Notes: generated by a model from the sequence alone, not told the origin. A DNA stretch of 6,566 nt from Thermoplasmatota archaeon (GCA_023379355.1 JAMCUD010000087.1:1-6566), one strand, 5' to 3'. Shown: positions 1 through 6,115, numbered from the stretch's first letter. Program-made: numbers and translations.

Positions 1-264
1 GCGGGCGGAACCGGAGAGACAACGGGTATCTTTGTAAGTGAACTCTTCCCCACAAGGATCAGGACTACAGCCCTTGGCGCAGGGACAGCCATAAGCAGGG
101 TTGGAGCCATAATTTCTGCCGTTGTCTTCCCGATAACGCTGAAGCTATACGGAATACTGCCAATGGAAATGCTCCTCTTTGCTGTAGGCCTTGCTGGTTT
201 CCTCATAACGATGTTCATTGGGGAGGAGACAAAGAATCTGTCCCTGGAAAAACTTTCATCTTAA
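1..264 (+). CDS. MFS transporter, sugar-porter type, C-terminal fragment (5' end outside window)
   Basis: This is an open frame from base 1 to a TAA at 262-264, giving 87 residues; the start lies outside the window. It carries the late signature of MFS sugar-porter-like transporters: SELFPTRIRTTALG followed by AISRVGAI, which sits between TM10 and TM11 in this family. A hydrophobic helix (about residues 37-54), a second one (about 57-73) and a short polar tail ending GEETKNLSLEKLSS follow, as expected for the last helices and cytoplasmic tail of a 12-TM permease. The protein would be a secondary transporter in the cytoplasmic membrane. The substrate cannot be told from this piece, since sugar, organic acid and aromatic acid porters share the motif. 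Two oligo-T tracts just downstream suggest that transcription ends here. Confidence 0.85.
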   Translation, partial: AGGTGETTGIFVSELFPTRIRTTALGAGTAISRVGAIISAVVFPITLKLYGILPMEMLLFAVGLAGFLITMFIGEETKNLSLEKLSS

Positions 265-698
265 GGGAACCTAAAACTCTAAACATTTTTCTACCGTCAT
301 TTTTCTGATCATATTCCACTGTGTGGTTAATCTTAAGCCAGTTGGTTTCCATCCCAAGATGCATCCCCTAGGTGCAAATGTTACTCATCCTCTCCCTATT
401 CCGATTTCCAAGACCTTTCCGGAATCTCATCTCATATGAAATGATACAAGAATCCGACAAATGAGCCCCACTGACATTCATACGTTGCAGGCGGACGTAG
501 TTCTGTTTTATGAGCAACACTTCATAGTCCCGAAGTCATTATTCCATATACCCATACCTTTCCGGTAGCTTATTCGGCATAAAGCCACCCTGTCCCTGTG
601 CATAAATTAACACCATTCTCATCCATATGGGCGCTTCATCCGCGCGTCAGGGTTAGTGGTGTTCCCGCCCTATATCGTCAGCTAAGGAGCACTAGTGT
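265..698. other. Convergent intergenic stretch with no convincing gene
   Basis: This stretch of about 430 bases lies between two converging genes. I find no tRNA, CRISPR array, insertion-sequence ends or complete ORF. One minus-strand frame reads from 646 down to 215, into the end of the neighbouring transporter gene, with only a TAA-TGA pair (536-541) and a TAG (368-370) inside. Its three pieces (for example the stretches PNKLPERYGYME and DYEVLLIKQNYVRLQRM) look protein-like but match no family I recognise. It may be a decayed gene or chance. A 35-codon plus-strand ORF at 461-568 sits in the same codon register and is probably a shadow. Confidence 0.4.
286..304 (+). terminator. Oligo-T terminator after the MFS fragment
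   Basis: Two runs of five T (286-290 and 300-304) lie 22-40 bases after the stop of the transporter, with no strong hairpin. Archaeal RNA polymerase commonly stops at such T tracts. This is inferred from position and composition. Confidence 0.4.
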
Positions 699-1082
699 TT
701 ACTCAACCTGATGCCTGGCCACGAGCTTGATTGCAGATTCGGGGCATTCTGTTACGCACAGTCCGCAGCTGTGGCAGGCATAACCCCTCACCACGAATGC
801 TTTTCTGTTTCCATGAACCCTGGACTTTATTTTCCCTGCAAGTGTCAACTGGGACCTTTCGTTGGACCCAAGCACTCTAATTTCAAAGACATCGTAGGGA
901 CATACCCTGACACATTCACCCTTAGCCTCGCACCTGTTTATGTCAACCACGGGAGTGGCCCCTGTAGGGACTGGCTTGCAGGAAGGTGGAATATTCTTGC
1001 TTTCACCTGATGCCAGACCTTCCCTTTCTGCTGGCTGGTGATCACCGCCAAGTCTGACCTCATTCGAATTATTTAGCTGCAA
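699..1082 (-). CDS. Ferredoxin with two Fe-S cluster motifs and one missing Cys ligand (127 aa)
   Basis: This is a small soluble electron carrier. The first motif is C51-x5-C57-x3-C61-P. The second is canonical: C103-x2-C106-x2-C109-x3-C113-P. In a normal 2[4Fe-4S] ferredoxin the first motif would be CxxCxxCxxxCP; here the second cysteine is replaced by K54. The same C-x5-C-x3-C spacing occurs in Sulfolobus-type ferredoxins, where Asp fills that place and a [3Fe-4S] cluster is possible. About 30 residues (68-98) separate the motifs. The 45-residue N-terminal extension is polar and has a single His (H15), so it lacks the three His ligands of archaeal zinc ferredoxins. The start is a TTG; no ATG lies in frame upstream before a stop, and AGAAGGG precedes it by 5 bases. 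The gene has its own TATA-like box and is 148 bp from the transporter upstream. The redox partner is unknown; the nearby membrane Fe-S oxidoreductase is one candidate. Confidence 0.88.
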   Translation of the reverse strand: MQLNNSNEVRLGGDHQPAEREGLASGESKNIPPSCKPVPTGATPVVDINRCEAKGECVRVCPYDVFEIRVLGSNERSQLTLAGKIKSRVHGNRKAFVVRGYACHSCGLCVTECPESAIKLVARHQVE

Positions 1083-1087
1083 TATAA

Positions 1088-1094
1088 CCCTTCT
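1088..1094 (-). promoter_or_regulatory. Shine-Dalgarno-like AGAAGGG before the ferredoxin TTG start
   Basis: On the minus strand AGAAGGG is followed by 5 bases and then TTG. It supports the TTG start, which lacks any ATG competitor. The predicted transcript start from the TATA-like box falls close to this site, so its use is uncertain. Confidence 0.4.
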
Positions 1095-1112
1095 ACCTTG
1101 ATGTTCAGGAAC

Positions 1113-1122
1113 TTAAAATATA
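1113..1122 (-). promoter_or_regulatory. TATA-like box for the ferredoxin gene
   Basis: The minus strand reads TATATTTTAA here, about 31 bases upstream of the TTG start. Archaeal transcription usually begins about 25 bases after the box centre, which would give a leader of roughly 10 bases. This suggests the ferredoxin is transcribed on its own. Confidence 0.45.
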
Positions 1123-1183
1123 TCCATAGCTGCCTGAATTCCAGAAAGTTCCAACAGGATGACTTGCCATAATTTTTGGTAGT

Positions 1184-1226
1184 AAAAAAAATTCATAGAG
1201 AAAGTAAAAATTGTGCTGGAAAAAAA
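1184..1226 (-). terminator. Oligo-T tract cluster after the PHS-type transporter
   Basis: Read on the minus strand, three T runs follow the transporter stop: seven T (1226-1220), five T (1210-1206) and eight T (1191-1184). Such clusters are typical archaeal terminators. This agrees with separate transcription of the ferredoxin gene. Confidence 0.5.
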
Positions 1227-1230
1227 TGAT

Positions 1231-2685
1231 TTAGTGCTGCTTCATGCCGGTGTTAACAGGGTTTTGAGGCCCGGAGAGCAGGGAGTTTTCACCTGAAATC
1301 TCGTCCAGATCGATCCTTTTGGGTTCTGGAAGCAGGACAACTGTGAATATCAACCCTATGACTGATAGCAGTGCCAGGATAAGGAAAAGGCCTGACTCCC
1401 CTATGGAGGATGCAAGAATGATGGCATTTAGGAATGTTCCTATGAAAGCGCCGGTCTTTCCTCCAGCAGCAGATGCTCCGGAACCAAAGCCTCTGACCTT
1501 TGTTGGAAATACTTCAGGTGGGTATATGAACGTTGTTACGTTAGGCCCGAATTCTATGAAGAAGTAACTTATTCCATACACAGTAAGGAACTGGGCAACA
1601 TATGATGCTGACAGCAGCTGATGGAATATCCCGAGTATGCCAAAGCTAACGGCCATTGCAGCAAATCCTATTGACTGGATCAGCTTCCTCCCTATTCTGT
1701 CTATGGTGAAAGTAGCAATCCAGTAACCTGGGAAAGCGGCTACGCCAAATATGAGAGCTGAATATTCTGTGGTTCTTATGAGATGGTGCAGGCCAGTGAC
1801 TGATGACGGGACCAGAACCGACAGCATGGAGCTTGACATTATGGAGTTTCCGTAAAGCGCCCAGTCCATTAGGAACCATGACCCGGCTGTGCCGAGGAGT
1901 GTCAGAATGAACCTTCTCTGTTTGAGTATCTGTGTCCAGGACTCCCTGACTGTCTCAGTTGAGGCGTCGGCAGTGGCGTTCAATCCTGTGTACCTTTTCC
2001 AGTTGTTTGTGGCGGCCTTTGCATCGCCCTTGACCCTGAGGAGGTATCTTGGCGTCTCAGGCATCCTGCGCCTGAAATAGATCACCGCTATTGCAGGAAT
2101 TGCTCCGAATGCAAGCAGAAGTTTCCACACAAGTGAAAGACTTATCCCGGAATAGATAAGCCCAAGTGAAACGAGTGGTCCAGCCAGAAGGCCTAGCGAC
2201 TGCATGGAAAACACCATTCCCACAAGCTTTCCCCTGCTCTTTGTATTGGAATATTCTGCCATTATTGTTGAGCTCGTTGCATAATCTCCGCCTATACCTA
2301 TACCAAGGATAAATCTCCAGATTATAAGTATGTAAACTCCGTTTATTGGGGTGAGGAAGGCGCTACCCAGTGCCCCTGCAACCAAAATTATGAGTTCAAT
2401 GCCATAAATTGCCTTCCTCCCGAGCTTGTCAAGGAGTCTGCCAAATATAAGCGCCCCTATGACTGCAGAAAGGAGTGCTGTAGAGTCCAGCAGTGATGTT
2501 TCCAGGGTTGAGAATTTGTTCCACCCTGACAGGACAAGGATGCTTGTTACTACGCCAATAATAAAAAGATCATAGGCGTCTGTAAAGAAACCGAGTCCTG
2601 ATATGAGCCATGTCTTATAGTGAAAGCCAGTCGTCTTGGCTTCATTTATTGATTCTATCAGATCCGTGTCTTTTTCGGTATTCAT
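1231..2685 (-). CDS. MFS transporter, phosphate:H+ symporter-like family (484 aa)
   Basis: This is a complete 12-TM major facilitator of the PHS/Pho84-type family, acting in the cytoplasmic membrane. Numbering is from ATG 2685. TM1 has FFTDAYDLF (D36, D39). The MFS loop motif GRLLDKLGRK is at about 82-91, with a second-half copy DRIGRK at 329-334. GGDY in TM4 gives D134, and WFLMDWALYG in TM7 gives D274. PPEVFPTKVRG is followed by AGGKTGA with K410 in TM11. The Asp and Lys positions match residues that bind phosphate and protons in the fungal PHS transporter PiPT, so phosphate or a phosphorylated or anionic solute is plausible; substrates in archaea are largely untested. A TTG at 2727 would add 14 residues, but it sits 2 bases from the best TATA-like box, so ATG 2685 is preferred. 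The C-terminal tail is long and polar. A TGTAT array lies just upstream. Confidence 0.88.
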   Translation of the reverse strand: MNTEKDTDLIESINEAKTTGFHYKTWLISGLGFFTDAYDLFIIGVVTSILVLSGWNKFSTLETSLLDSTALLSAVIGALIFGRLLDKLGRKAIYGIELIILVAGALGSAFLTPINGVYILIIWRFILGIGIGGDYATSSTIMAEYSNTKSRGKLVGMVFSMQSLGLLAGPLVSLGLIYSGISLSLVWKLLLAFGAIPAIAVIYFRRRMPETPRYLLRVKGDAKAATNNWKRYTGLNATADASTETVRESWTQILKQRRFILTLLGTAGSWFLMDWALYGNSIMSSSMLSVLVPSSVTGLHHLIRTTEYSALIFGVAAFPGYWIATFTIDRIGRKLIQSIGFAAMAVSFGILGIFHQLLSASYVAQFLTVYGISYFFIEFGPNVTTFIYPPEVFPTKVRGFGSGASAAGGKTGAFIGTFLNAIILASSIGESGLFLILALLSVIGLIFTVVLLPEPKRIDLDEISGENSLLSGPQNPVNTGMKQH

Positions 2686-2728
2686 ACCAGTGGATGAATT
2701 GATAATAGCAGTATAAGGATGATGCAAA

Positions 2729-2740
2729 TAATATATAATG
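2729..2740 (-). promoter_or_regulatory. TATA-like box for the PHS-type transporter
   Basis: The minus strand reads CATTATATATTA from 2740 to 2729. Transcription about 25 bases further on would start near 2710, giving a leader of about 25 bases before ATG 2685. A second AT-rich box at 2752-2759 would instead fit a nearly leaderless start at TTG 2727. The whole 2724-2785 stretch is AT-rich, so the choice is uncertain. Confidence 0.45.
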
Positions 2741-2765
2741 TATTCAATATGTATATATAGTGTAT
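2739..2765. repeat. Three TGTAT repeats at exact 11-bp spacing
   Basis: TGTAT occurs at 2739-2743, 2750-2754 and 2761-2765 on the plus strand (ATACA on the minus strand), spaced exactly 11 bp. The longer units 2732-2743 and 2754-2765 match at 11 of 12 positions. The array sits directly upstream of the TATA-like box of the PHS-type transporter, where an archaeal activator could bind one DNA face. Low sequence complexity makes chance a real alternative. Confidence 0.4.
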
Positions 2766-2787
2766 ATTACCTATATATTTTATTTCT

Positions 2788-4839
2788 TTATTCCACCAGA
2801 TTCTCGCTTATTATTTCAGCTATATCCTTCACGGCAATCTGATCCTGTACGTTCAGTGTCCTGGATGCATCCTCCATCATGGGCATGCAGAATGGGCATG
2901 CAACTGCCAGCTTCCTGGCTCCCGTTTCAAGAGCCTGTTTCATCCTGATCTGGCTGATTGAGTCCTGGCTTTCCACCTTGTACCAGTAATTCCCGCCACC
3001 AGCCCCGCAGCAAAAACTGTTTTCCCTTGAACGCTCCATCTCCTTCAGGTTTGATGAGGATGCAACAATCAAACGGGTGTCATCATACTTGCCATTGACT
3101 CTTCCCAGGTAGCATGGATCATGGAGCGTGACAGTTTCCTGGCTATTTCTTACCTTAAGCTTGCCATCCTTCACCAGGTCAGCCAGGAATTCGCTGTGGT
3201 GCATAACCTCGGCTTTCAGGCCGAACCTTGGATATTCATTCTTAAATGTGTTATAACAGTGGGGGCATGCTGTTATTATCTTCTTAACACCGTGGCCATT
3301 CAGAGTTTCCACATTTTGCATCACCAGCTCCTGGAAACGCCCCTCCTCTCCCATACGCCTGGCAGTCTCTCCGACGCACTTTTCCTCTGAACCCAGGATG
3401 CCGTACTTCACACCAGCCTTGTTAAGAAGCCCTAGAATGGTTCTTGCAGTTTTGTTGTCCCTTGGATCAAATGCACCCATGCAGCCAACCCAGTAGAGAT
3501 ATTCTGACTCTTCACAGTATTTTGGCGCCACGTCCAGTAAGGCATCCCTATCTGAGGGGCTGTTCCCAAATGGGTTTTGCGTATTTGTGAGATTATTGAA
3601 ATAGCTGCCTGCCTGCTTGCTGAACCTGTTCTCCATTACTAGATTCTTGCGAACATCCATAATGAAGGAGAAAGGCTCTATGAGCACCGGGCACTCTTCC
3701 ACACAGGCCTGGCATGTGGTGCATGACCATGCGGCATTCTCTGATAATACCAGCTGGGTCATTTCACCTCCGTTGTAGATATTCTTTTTTATATTCTGTA
3801 CCACGGCCCTTGGGCTGAGATCAGTTCCAGCCATTACTGCTGGGCATGCCCTTTCGCACCTTCCGCAGTCTGTGCATGCCAGAGCATCTATTTTCTGCAG
3901 AGATGAGAGTTCAGATATGTCCTTTACGCCTACCTTGAAATCGAAGTTGCCAGTTGCCAGCGCATCTGCGAGTATAAAGGGTGTTGGCAGCTCTCCCCTC
4001 TTCTTTATCTTCTTCTCGCCTATCATGACCATCGCAAGTGCCATATGGGAGAGCTTGGAGAATGGAAGATAGGCAGCGAGCAAGAAACCCGTTACCACAT
4101 GGACCATCCACATGATGCGGTAAAGCTCTACTCCGCTGGTAAAGCCAACAGAGAAGCCCTGGAAAATGTAGCTGATGGGCCATTCCAGAAACCTGTAGAC
4201 ATCGAAGGGTTGCCTGAACAGGTATATTTTCAGCCCCCCTAGGAAAAAGCCCTCTAGAGCCATAATGAGAAGCCCCGAAAGGATCACGTAATCTTCATTC
4301 TTCGTGTCTAGCCTGACTTTCTTGTGGAGCCTTCTTGCAAATGCCATTATGATGCCAACTATCAGCATCAGGCCTCCCAGGTTTGCCCAGACTTCAAAAT
4401 TAAGGTAGAAGTCGCCAACCAGTATTCCCTGGTGTATCGTAGGCTTAAGTATGTCATGGGAAAGGAAAATCAGTGCAGTGGCTATGAACAGTATAAGGAT
4501 TCCCCAAGAGATCAGGAAATGCATGATCCCTGCGTACCTGTTCTTCAGGTTCTTCCTGTGGAAAAAACCGTAGGTTAGTATCTGCTTTGCCATTCGCGGG
4601 CCATTGTGAATGCCATAGTCCAGCATTTTTTGGAAGGTTATCCCCATCTTGCTGTATGACCTGTACCACCAGTAGAGAACGAAAGGGACTATGGTGAATG
4701 AGAGAACATAGTCCACAATGAGCTCAGTATTGCTGATGTAAACCAGGGTTGAGCTTGTTATTGGGCCCGCCATGCTTGAGGTTATTGGGATTTCAGTATT
4801 AATTTTCGCCAGAGACCCCCATGCGGCATGGGTACCCAT
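2788..4839 (-). CDS. Membrane Fe-S oxidoreductase of FadF/EMO type (NarI-like cytochrome b + HdrD-like; 683 aa)
   Basis: This is a membrane-bound electron-transfer enzyme. Numbering is from ATG 4839. Residues 41-58, 103-127, 148-168, 183-203 and about 245-262 form five membrane helices of a NarI/HdrE-like domain. H107, H128, H247 and H265 lie in or near helices and are candidate heme b ligands. The dicluster ferredoxin domain has C322, C325, C328, C332 and C373, C376, C379, C383. Two CCG domains follow. The first has C453, K487-C488 and C525-x2-C528; the second has C576, C610-C611 and C648-x2-C651. The first CCG motif reads KCVGE, not CCG, as I recall for FadF-like relatives. Such proteins are thought to pass electrons from electron-transferring flavoprotein to menaquinone in acyl-CoA oxidation; no etf gene is in the window, so the donor is inferred. 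The open frame extends 85 residues upstream, but that part overlaps a divergent gene and is basic and polar. ATG 4773 is another start. Confidence 0.85.
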   Translation of the reverse strand: MGTHAAWGSLAKINTEIPITSSMAGPITSSTLVYISNTELIVDYVLSFTIVPFVLYWWYRSYSKMGITFQKMLDYGIHNGPRMAKQILTYGFFHRKNLKNRYAGIMHFLISWGILILFIATALIFLSHDILKPTIHQGILVGDFYLNFEVWANLGGLMLIVGIIMAFARRLHKKVRLDTKNEDYVILSGLLIMALEGFFLGGLKIYLFRQPFDVYRFLEWPISYIFQGFSVGFTSGVELYRIMWMVHVVTGFLLAAYLPFSKLSHMALAMVMIGEKKIKKRGELPTPFILADALATGNFDFKVGVKDISELSSLQKIDALACTDCGRCERACPAVMAGTDLSPRAVVQNIKKNIYNGGEMTQLVLSENAAWSCTTCQACVEECPVLIEPFSFIMDVRKNLVMENRFSKQAGSYFNNLTNTQNPFGNSPSDRDALLDVAPKYCEESEYLYWVGCMGAFDPRDNKTARTILGLLNKAGVKYGILGSEEKCVGETARRMGEEGRFQELVMQNVETLNGHGVKKIITACPHCYNTFKNEYPRFGLKAEVMHHSEFLADLVKDGKLKVRNSQETVTLHDPCYLGRVNGKYDDTRLIVASSSNLKEMERSRENSFCCGAGGGNYWYKVESQDSISQIRMKQALETGARKLAVACPFCMPMMEDASRTLNVQDQIAVKDIAEIISENLVE

Positions 4840-4941
4840 GGTGCAATGAATCTCTTCTCCGCCACTTGCTTTGCCCGCTGAGAGCTCATGTTCCGGTTTC
4901 CATGGGATAAATTTGTATAACCTCAACGTCTTTCTCCTTAA
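4840..4941. promoter_or_regulatory. Divergent promoter region with shared AT-rich box
   Basis: About 100 bases separate the starts of the Fe-S oxidoreductase (minus) and the exported protein (plus). The only AT-rich core is ATAAATTTGTATAA at 4907-4920, which is TATA-like in both directions. On the plus strand it lies about 28 bases before GTG 4942, fitting a leaderless transcript. On the minus strand it predicts a start near 4885 and a leader of roughly 45 bases to ATG 4839. A GGAG on the minus strand at 4857-4860 is too far from that ATG to act as a good ribosome site. Co-regulation of the two genes is possible. Confidence 0.45.
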
Positions 4942-5400
4942 GTGCAGCCAATAGAAACTGACTATACCCCTGAATTCAGGAGAAACAGGAAGAGAATGAC
5001 TGTTGCAGTAATAGCTGTCGCAATAGCTGTTTCTGCAATTTTTGTGGGGACAGGCATGGAAAGTTCCGGAACCGTTAATGTGATGTGGCTGCAAGTGAAT
5101 CTATCATACCAGTCCGGATCCAATTATTTTGGGCCGTCAGTCTTCTACATCCAGGAAAATGTCCATACAATATCTTCAGGATCTGACCACAGCTTTTCCG
5201 TTCGCCTTGTGAACATGGGAAACTCAGTGCATGAAATTACTGGAATCAATGCGGAAACTCCAGGTTTCTCGCTGATATCAGCCTCGCCAGACATTCCGGT
5301 GCAAGTTCAACCAGGCCATGCGGTGACAATTTATTTTACCGTGAAGGTTCCAAATGGCGATTTTGCAGGCAATCTTGCTGTCGGCCTCACTGCAAGCTGA
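4942..5400 (+). CDS. Membrane-anchored exported protein, beta-rich, unknown function (152 aa)
   Basis: I do not recognise a named family. The N-terminus has a short tail with a basic patch (RRNRKR, 13-18), then one hydrophobic helix (about 19-37), then about 110 residues that should lie outside the cell. This is a signal anchor or uncleaved signal peptide with the tail inside by the positive-inside rule. The outer part alternates hydrophobic and polar residues, is rich in Gly, Ser, Val and Asn, and has no cysteine. Segments such as HSFSVRLVNMGNSVHEITGI and VQPGHAVTIYFTVKVPNG resemble the strands of Ig-like or CARDB/NEW-type beta sandwiches of archaeal surface proteins; this is a fold guess. 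The start is GTG, placed about 28 bases after a TATA-like box; ATG 4996 (M19) after a purine-rich stretch would delete the basic patch and is less likely. It is divergent from the Fe-S oxidoreductase. Confidence 0.75.
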   Translation: MQPIETDYTPEFRRNRKRMTVAVIAVAIAVSAIFVGTGMESSGTVNVMWLQVNLSYQSGSNYFGPSVFYIQENVHTISSGSDHSFSVRLVNMGNSVHEITGINAETPGFSLISASPDIPVQVQPGHAVTIYFTVKVPNGDFAGNLAVGLTAS

Positions 5401-5410
5401 AGTCGCCATT
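5353..5410 (+). other. Possible RNA hairpin across the stop of the exported-protein gene
   Basis: Bases 5353-5365 can pair with 5398-5410 in RNA for 13 consecutive pairs (10 Watson-Crick and 3 G-U), with a 32-base loop. The core is an 8-bp perfect inverted repeat, AATGGCGA with TCGCCATT. The TGA stop lies in the 3' arm. No T tract follows closely, so it may act on mRNA 3' stability instead of termination, or be chance. Confidence 0.25.
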
Positions 5411-5493
5411 CCCATTTAATGTGAAGTTCTTCCATGCACACCAACAATGAAAATTGATTACTAACCCCCAGCGCATTCAATGTTGATTGAAGG

Positions 5494-5994
5494 ATGAGCA
5501 GCCCTGATTATTCTCTCGCCACAGCCGGTTCCAGATTGGATCTCACAGGAAGCGAGCTTATCCTTGTGATATTGCGCCTTCATAATGCTCTTTGCCAGAA
5601 GCCACTAGATTTGACAAGGCTGAACATGCTCGCATTCATGGCAGAGGGGGAATGTGGCATTAATTCTGACATAAAGTTCGTTAGGACCAAGTATGGGCCC
5701 AAGTCAGATTTCATAAGTGGTTTTGTTATGCAGAACAGGGAGATCTTTCACGTTAGAAAGACAGGCGGGGCTCTGACCAGATTTCCTGATTCTGACCTAA
5801 GAATCAAGGTTAGCCTGACAGAATCCGGCAGCAGCTTTTCATCAAGAGTGATAAACTTCCTTACTGTTGGGAAGCTCAGATCGTTATCCCATGTAATATC
5901 AAAGTGGGGCGACGATTCCCCAAAGGATCTTCTCACTTACATCTGTGTTTTCTATGACGGTTTCTGCCCTGAAGCCATAGTGGACCAGCGATGA
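5494..5994 (+). CDS. Uncharacterised 166-aa protein with a YGP motif (weak YwgA/DUF4065-like look)
   Basis: I cannot assign a family with confidence. The protein is soluble, with no signal peptide or membrane helix. Residues 20-50 look like two helices (ELILVILRLHNAL, then LDLTRLNMLAFMAEGE). A segment with RTKYGPKSDF (YGP at 67-69) follows, then a charged middle part and a helical end with SPKDLLTYICVFYDGF (142-157). The order helix, YGP motif, then helices and a late S-x-x-(D/E)-L-L-x-Y-(I/V) segment recalls the YwgA/DUF4065 type, some of which act as antitoxins or phage-linked proteins. This is a weak resemblance from memory and no toxin gene is adjacent. ATG 5494 is the first ATG in frame; GAAGG abuts it and is too close to be a normal ribosome site, so a leaderless start is possible. 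The gene lies 93 bp after the exported protein and 121 bp before lipA. Confidence 0.65.
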   Translation: MSSPDYSLATAGSRLDLTGSELILVILRLHNALCQKPLDLTRLNMLAFMAEGECGINSDIKFVRTKYGPKSDFISGFVMQNREIFHVRKTGGALTRFPDSDLRIKVSLTESGSSFSSRVINFLTVGKLRSLSHVISKWGDDSPKDLLTYICVFYDGFCPEAIVDQR

Positions 5995-6051
5995 TATGCT
6001 TCCATAGAGGGGCTTCACCATTAATTTCATGTATTTAGCAGTGCTGTTGAG

Positions 6052-6077
6052 CTATGGATTCATTTTCGGTATTTTTT
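6052..6077 (+). terminator. T-rich terminator between the YGP protein gene and lipA
   Basis: T runs of four (6063-6066) and six (6072-6077) follow the gene ending at 5994. CTATGGA at 6052-6058 can pair with TCCATAG at 6001-6007, giving a 7-bp stem with a long loop. The T tracts are the stronger evidence. Confidence 0.4.
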
Positions 6078-6092
6078 GAACGATATCTATGA

Positions 6093-6099
6093 ATATAAT
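6093..6099 (+). promoter_or_regulatory. TATA-like box before lipA
   Basis: ATATAAT begins 23 bases before GTG 6116. This is slightly short of the usual archaeal distance but fits a nearly leaderless lipA transcript. It lies inside the coding frame if ATG 6089 is the start, which argues mildly for GTG. Confidence 0.3.
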
Positions 6100-6115
6100 C
6101 TTTACATCTTGGAGT

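Noticed and set aside
461..568. 35-codon plus-strand ORF starting MSPTDIHTLQADVV
   Set aside because: It is short, has no ribosome site or TATA-like box that stands out, and shares codon register with the open minus-strand frame, so it is probably a shadow.
265..698. tRNA or CRISPR array in the longest gap
   Set aside because: No GTTC-type T-loop with a matching acceptor stem and no regularly spaced repeat is present.
711..1010. 99-codon plus-strand ORF across the ferredoxin gene
   Set aside because: It is antisense to a clear ferredoxin and shows no motif of its own.
699..1082. Archaeal zinc ferredoxin
   Set aside because: The N-terminal extension has one His only, while the zinc site needs three His and an Asp.
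699..2685. Transporter and ferredoxin as one operon
   Set aside because: A cluster of minus-strand T tracts and a new TATA-like box lie in the 148-base gap.
2686..2727. TTG start adding 14 residues to the PHS-type transporter
   Set aside because: The TTG lies next to the best TATA-like box, so most transcripts would begin after it, and the added residues are not family-like. It stays possible if the upstream box at 2752-2759 is used.
3121..4578. Several plus-strand ORFs of 65-90 codons inside the oxidoreductase gene
   Set aside because: They run antisense to well-conserved domains and show no protein-like motifs.
4840..5094. An 85-residue N-terminal extension of the Fe-S oxidoreductase frame
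   Set aside because: It overlaps the start of the divergent exported-protein gene, has a Cys/His/Asn-rich composition unlike the family, and would place the promoter inside coding sequence. ATG 4839 is a better start.
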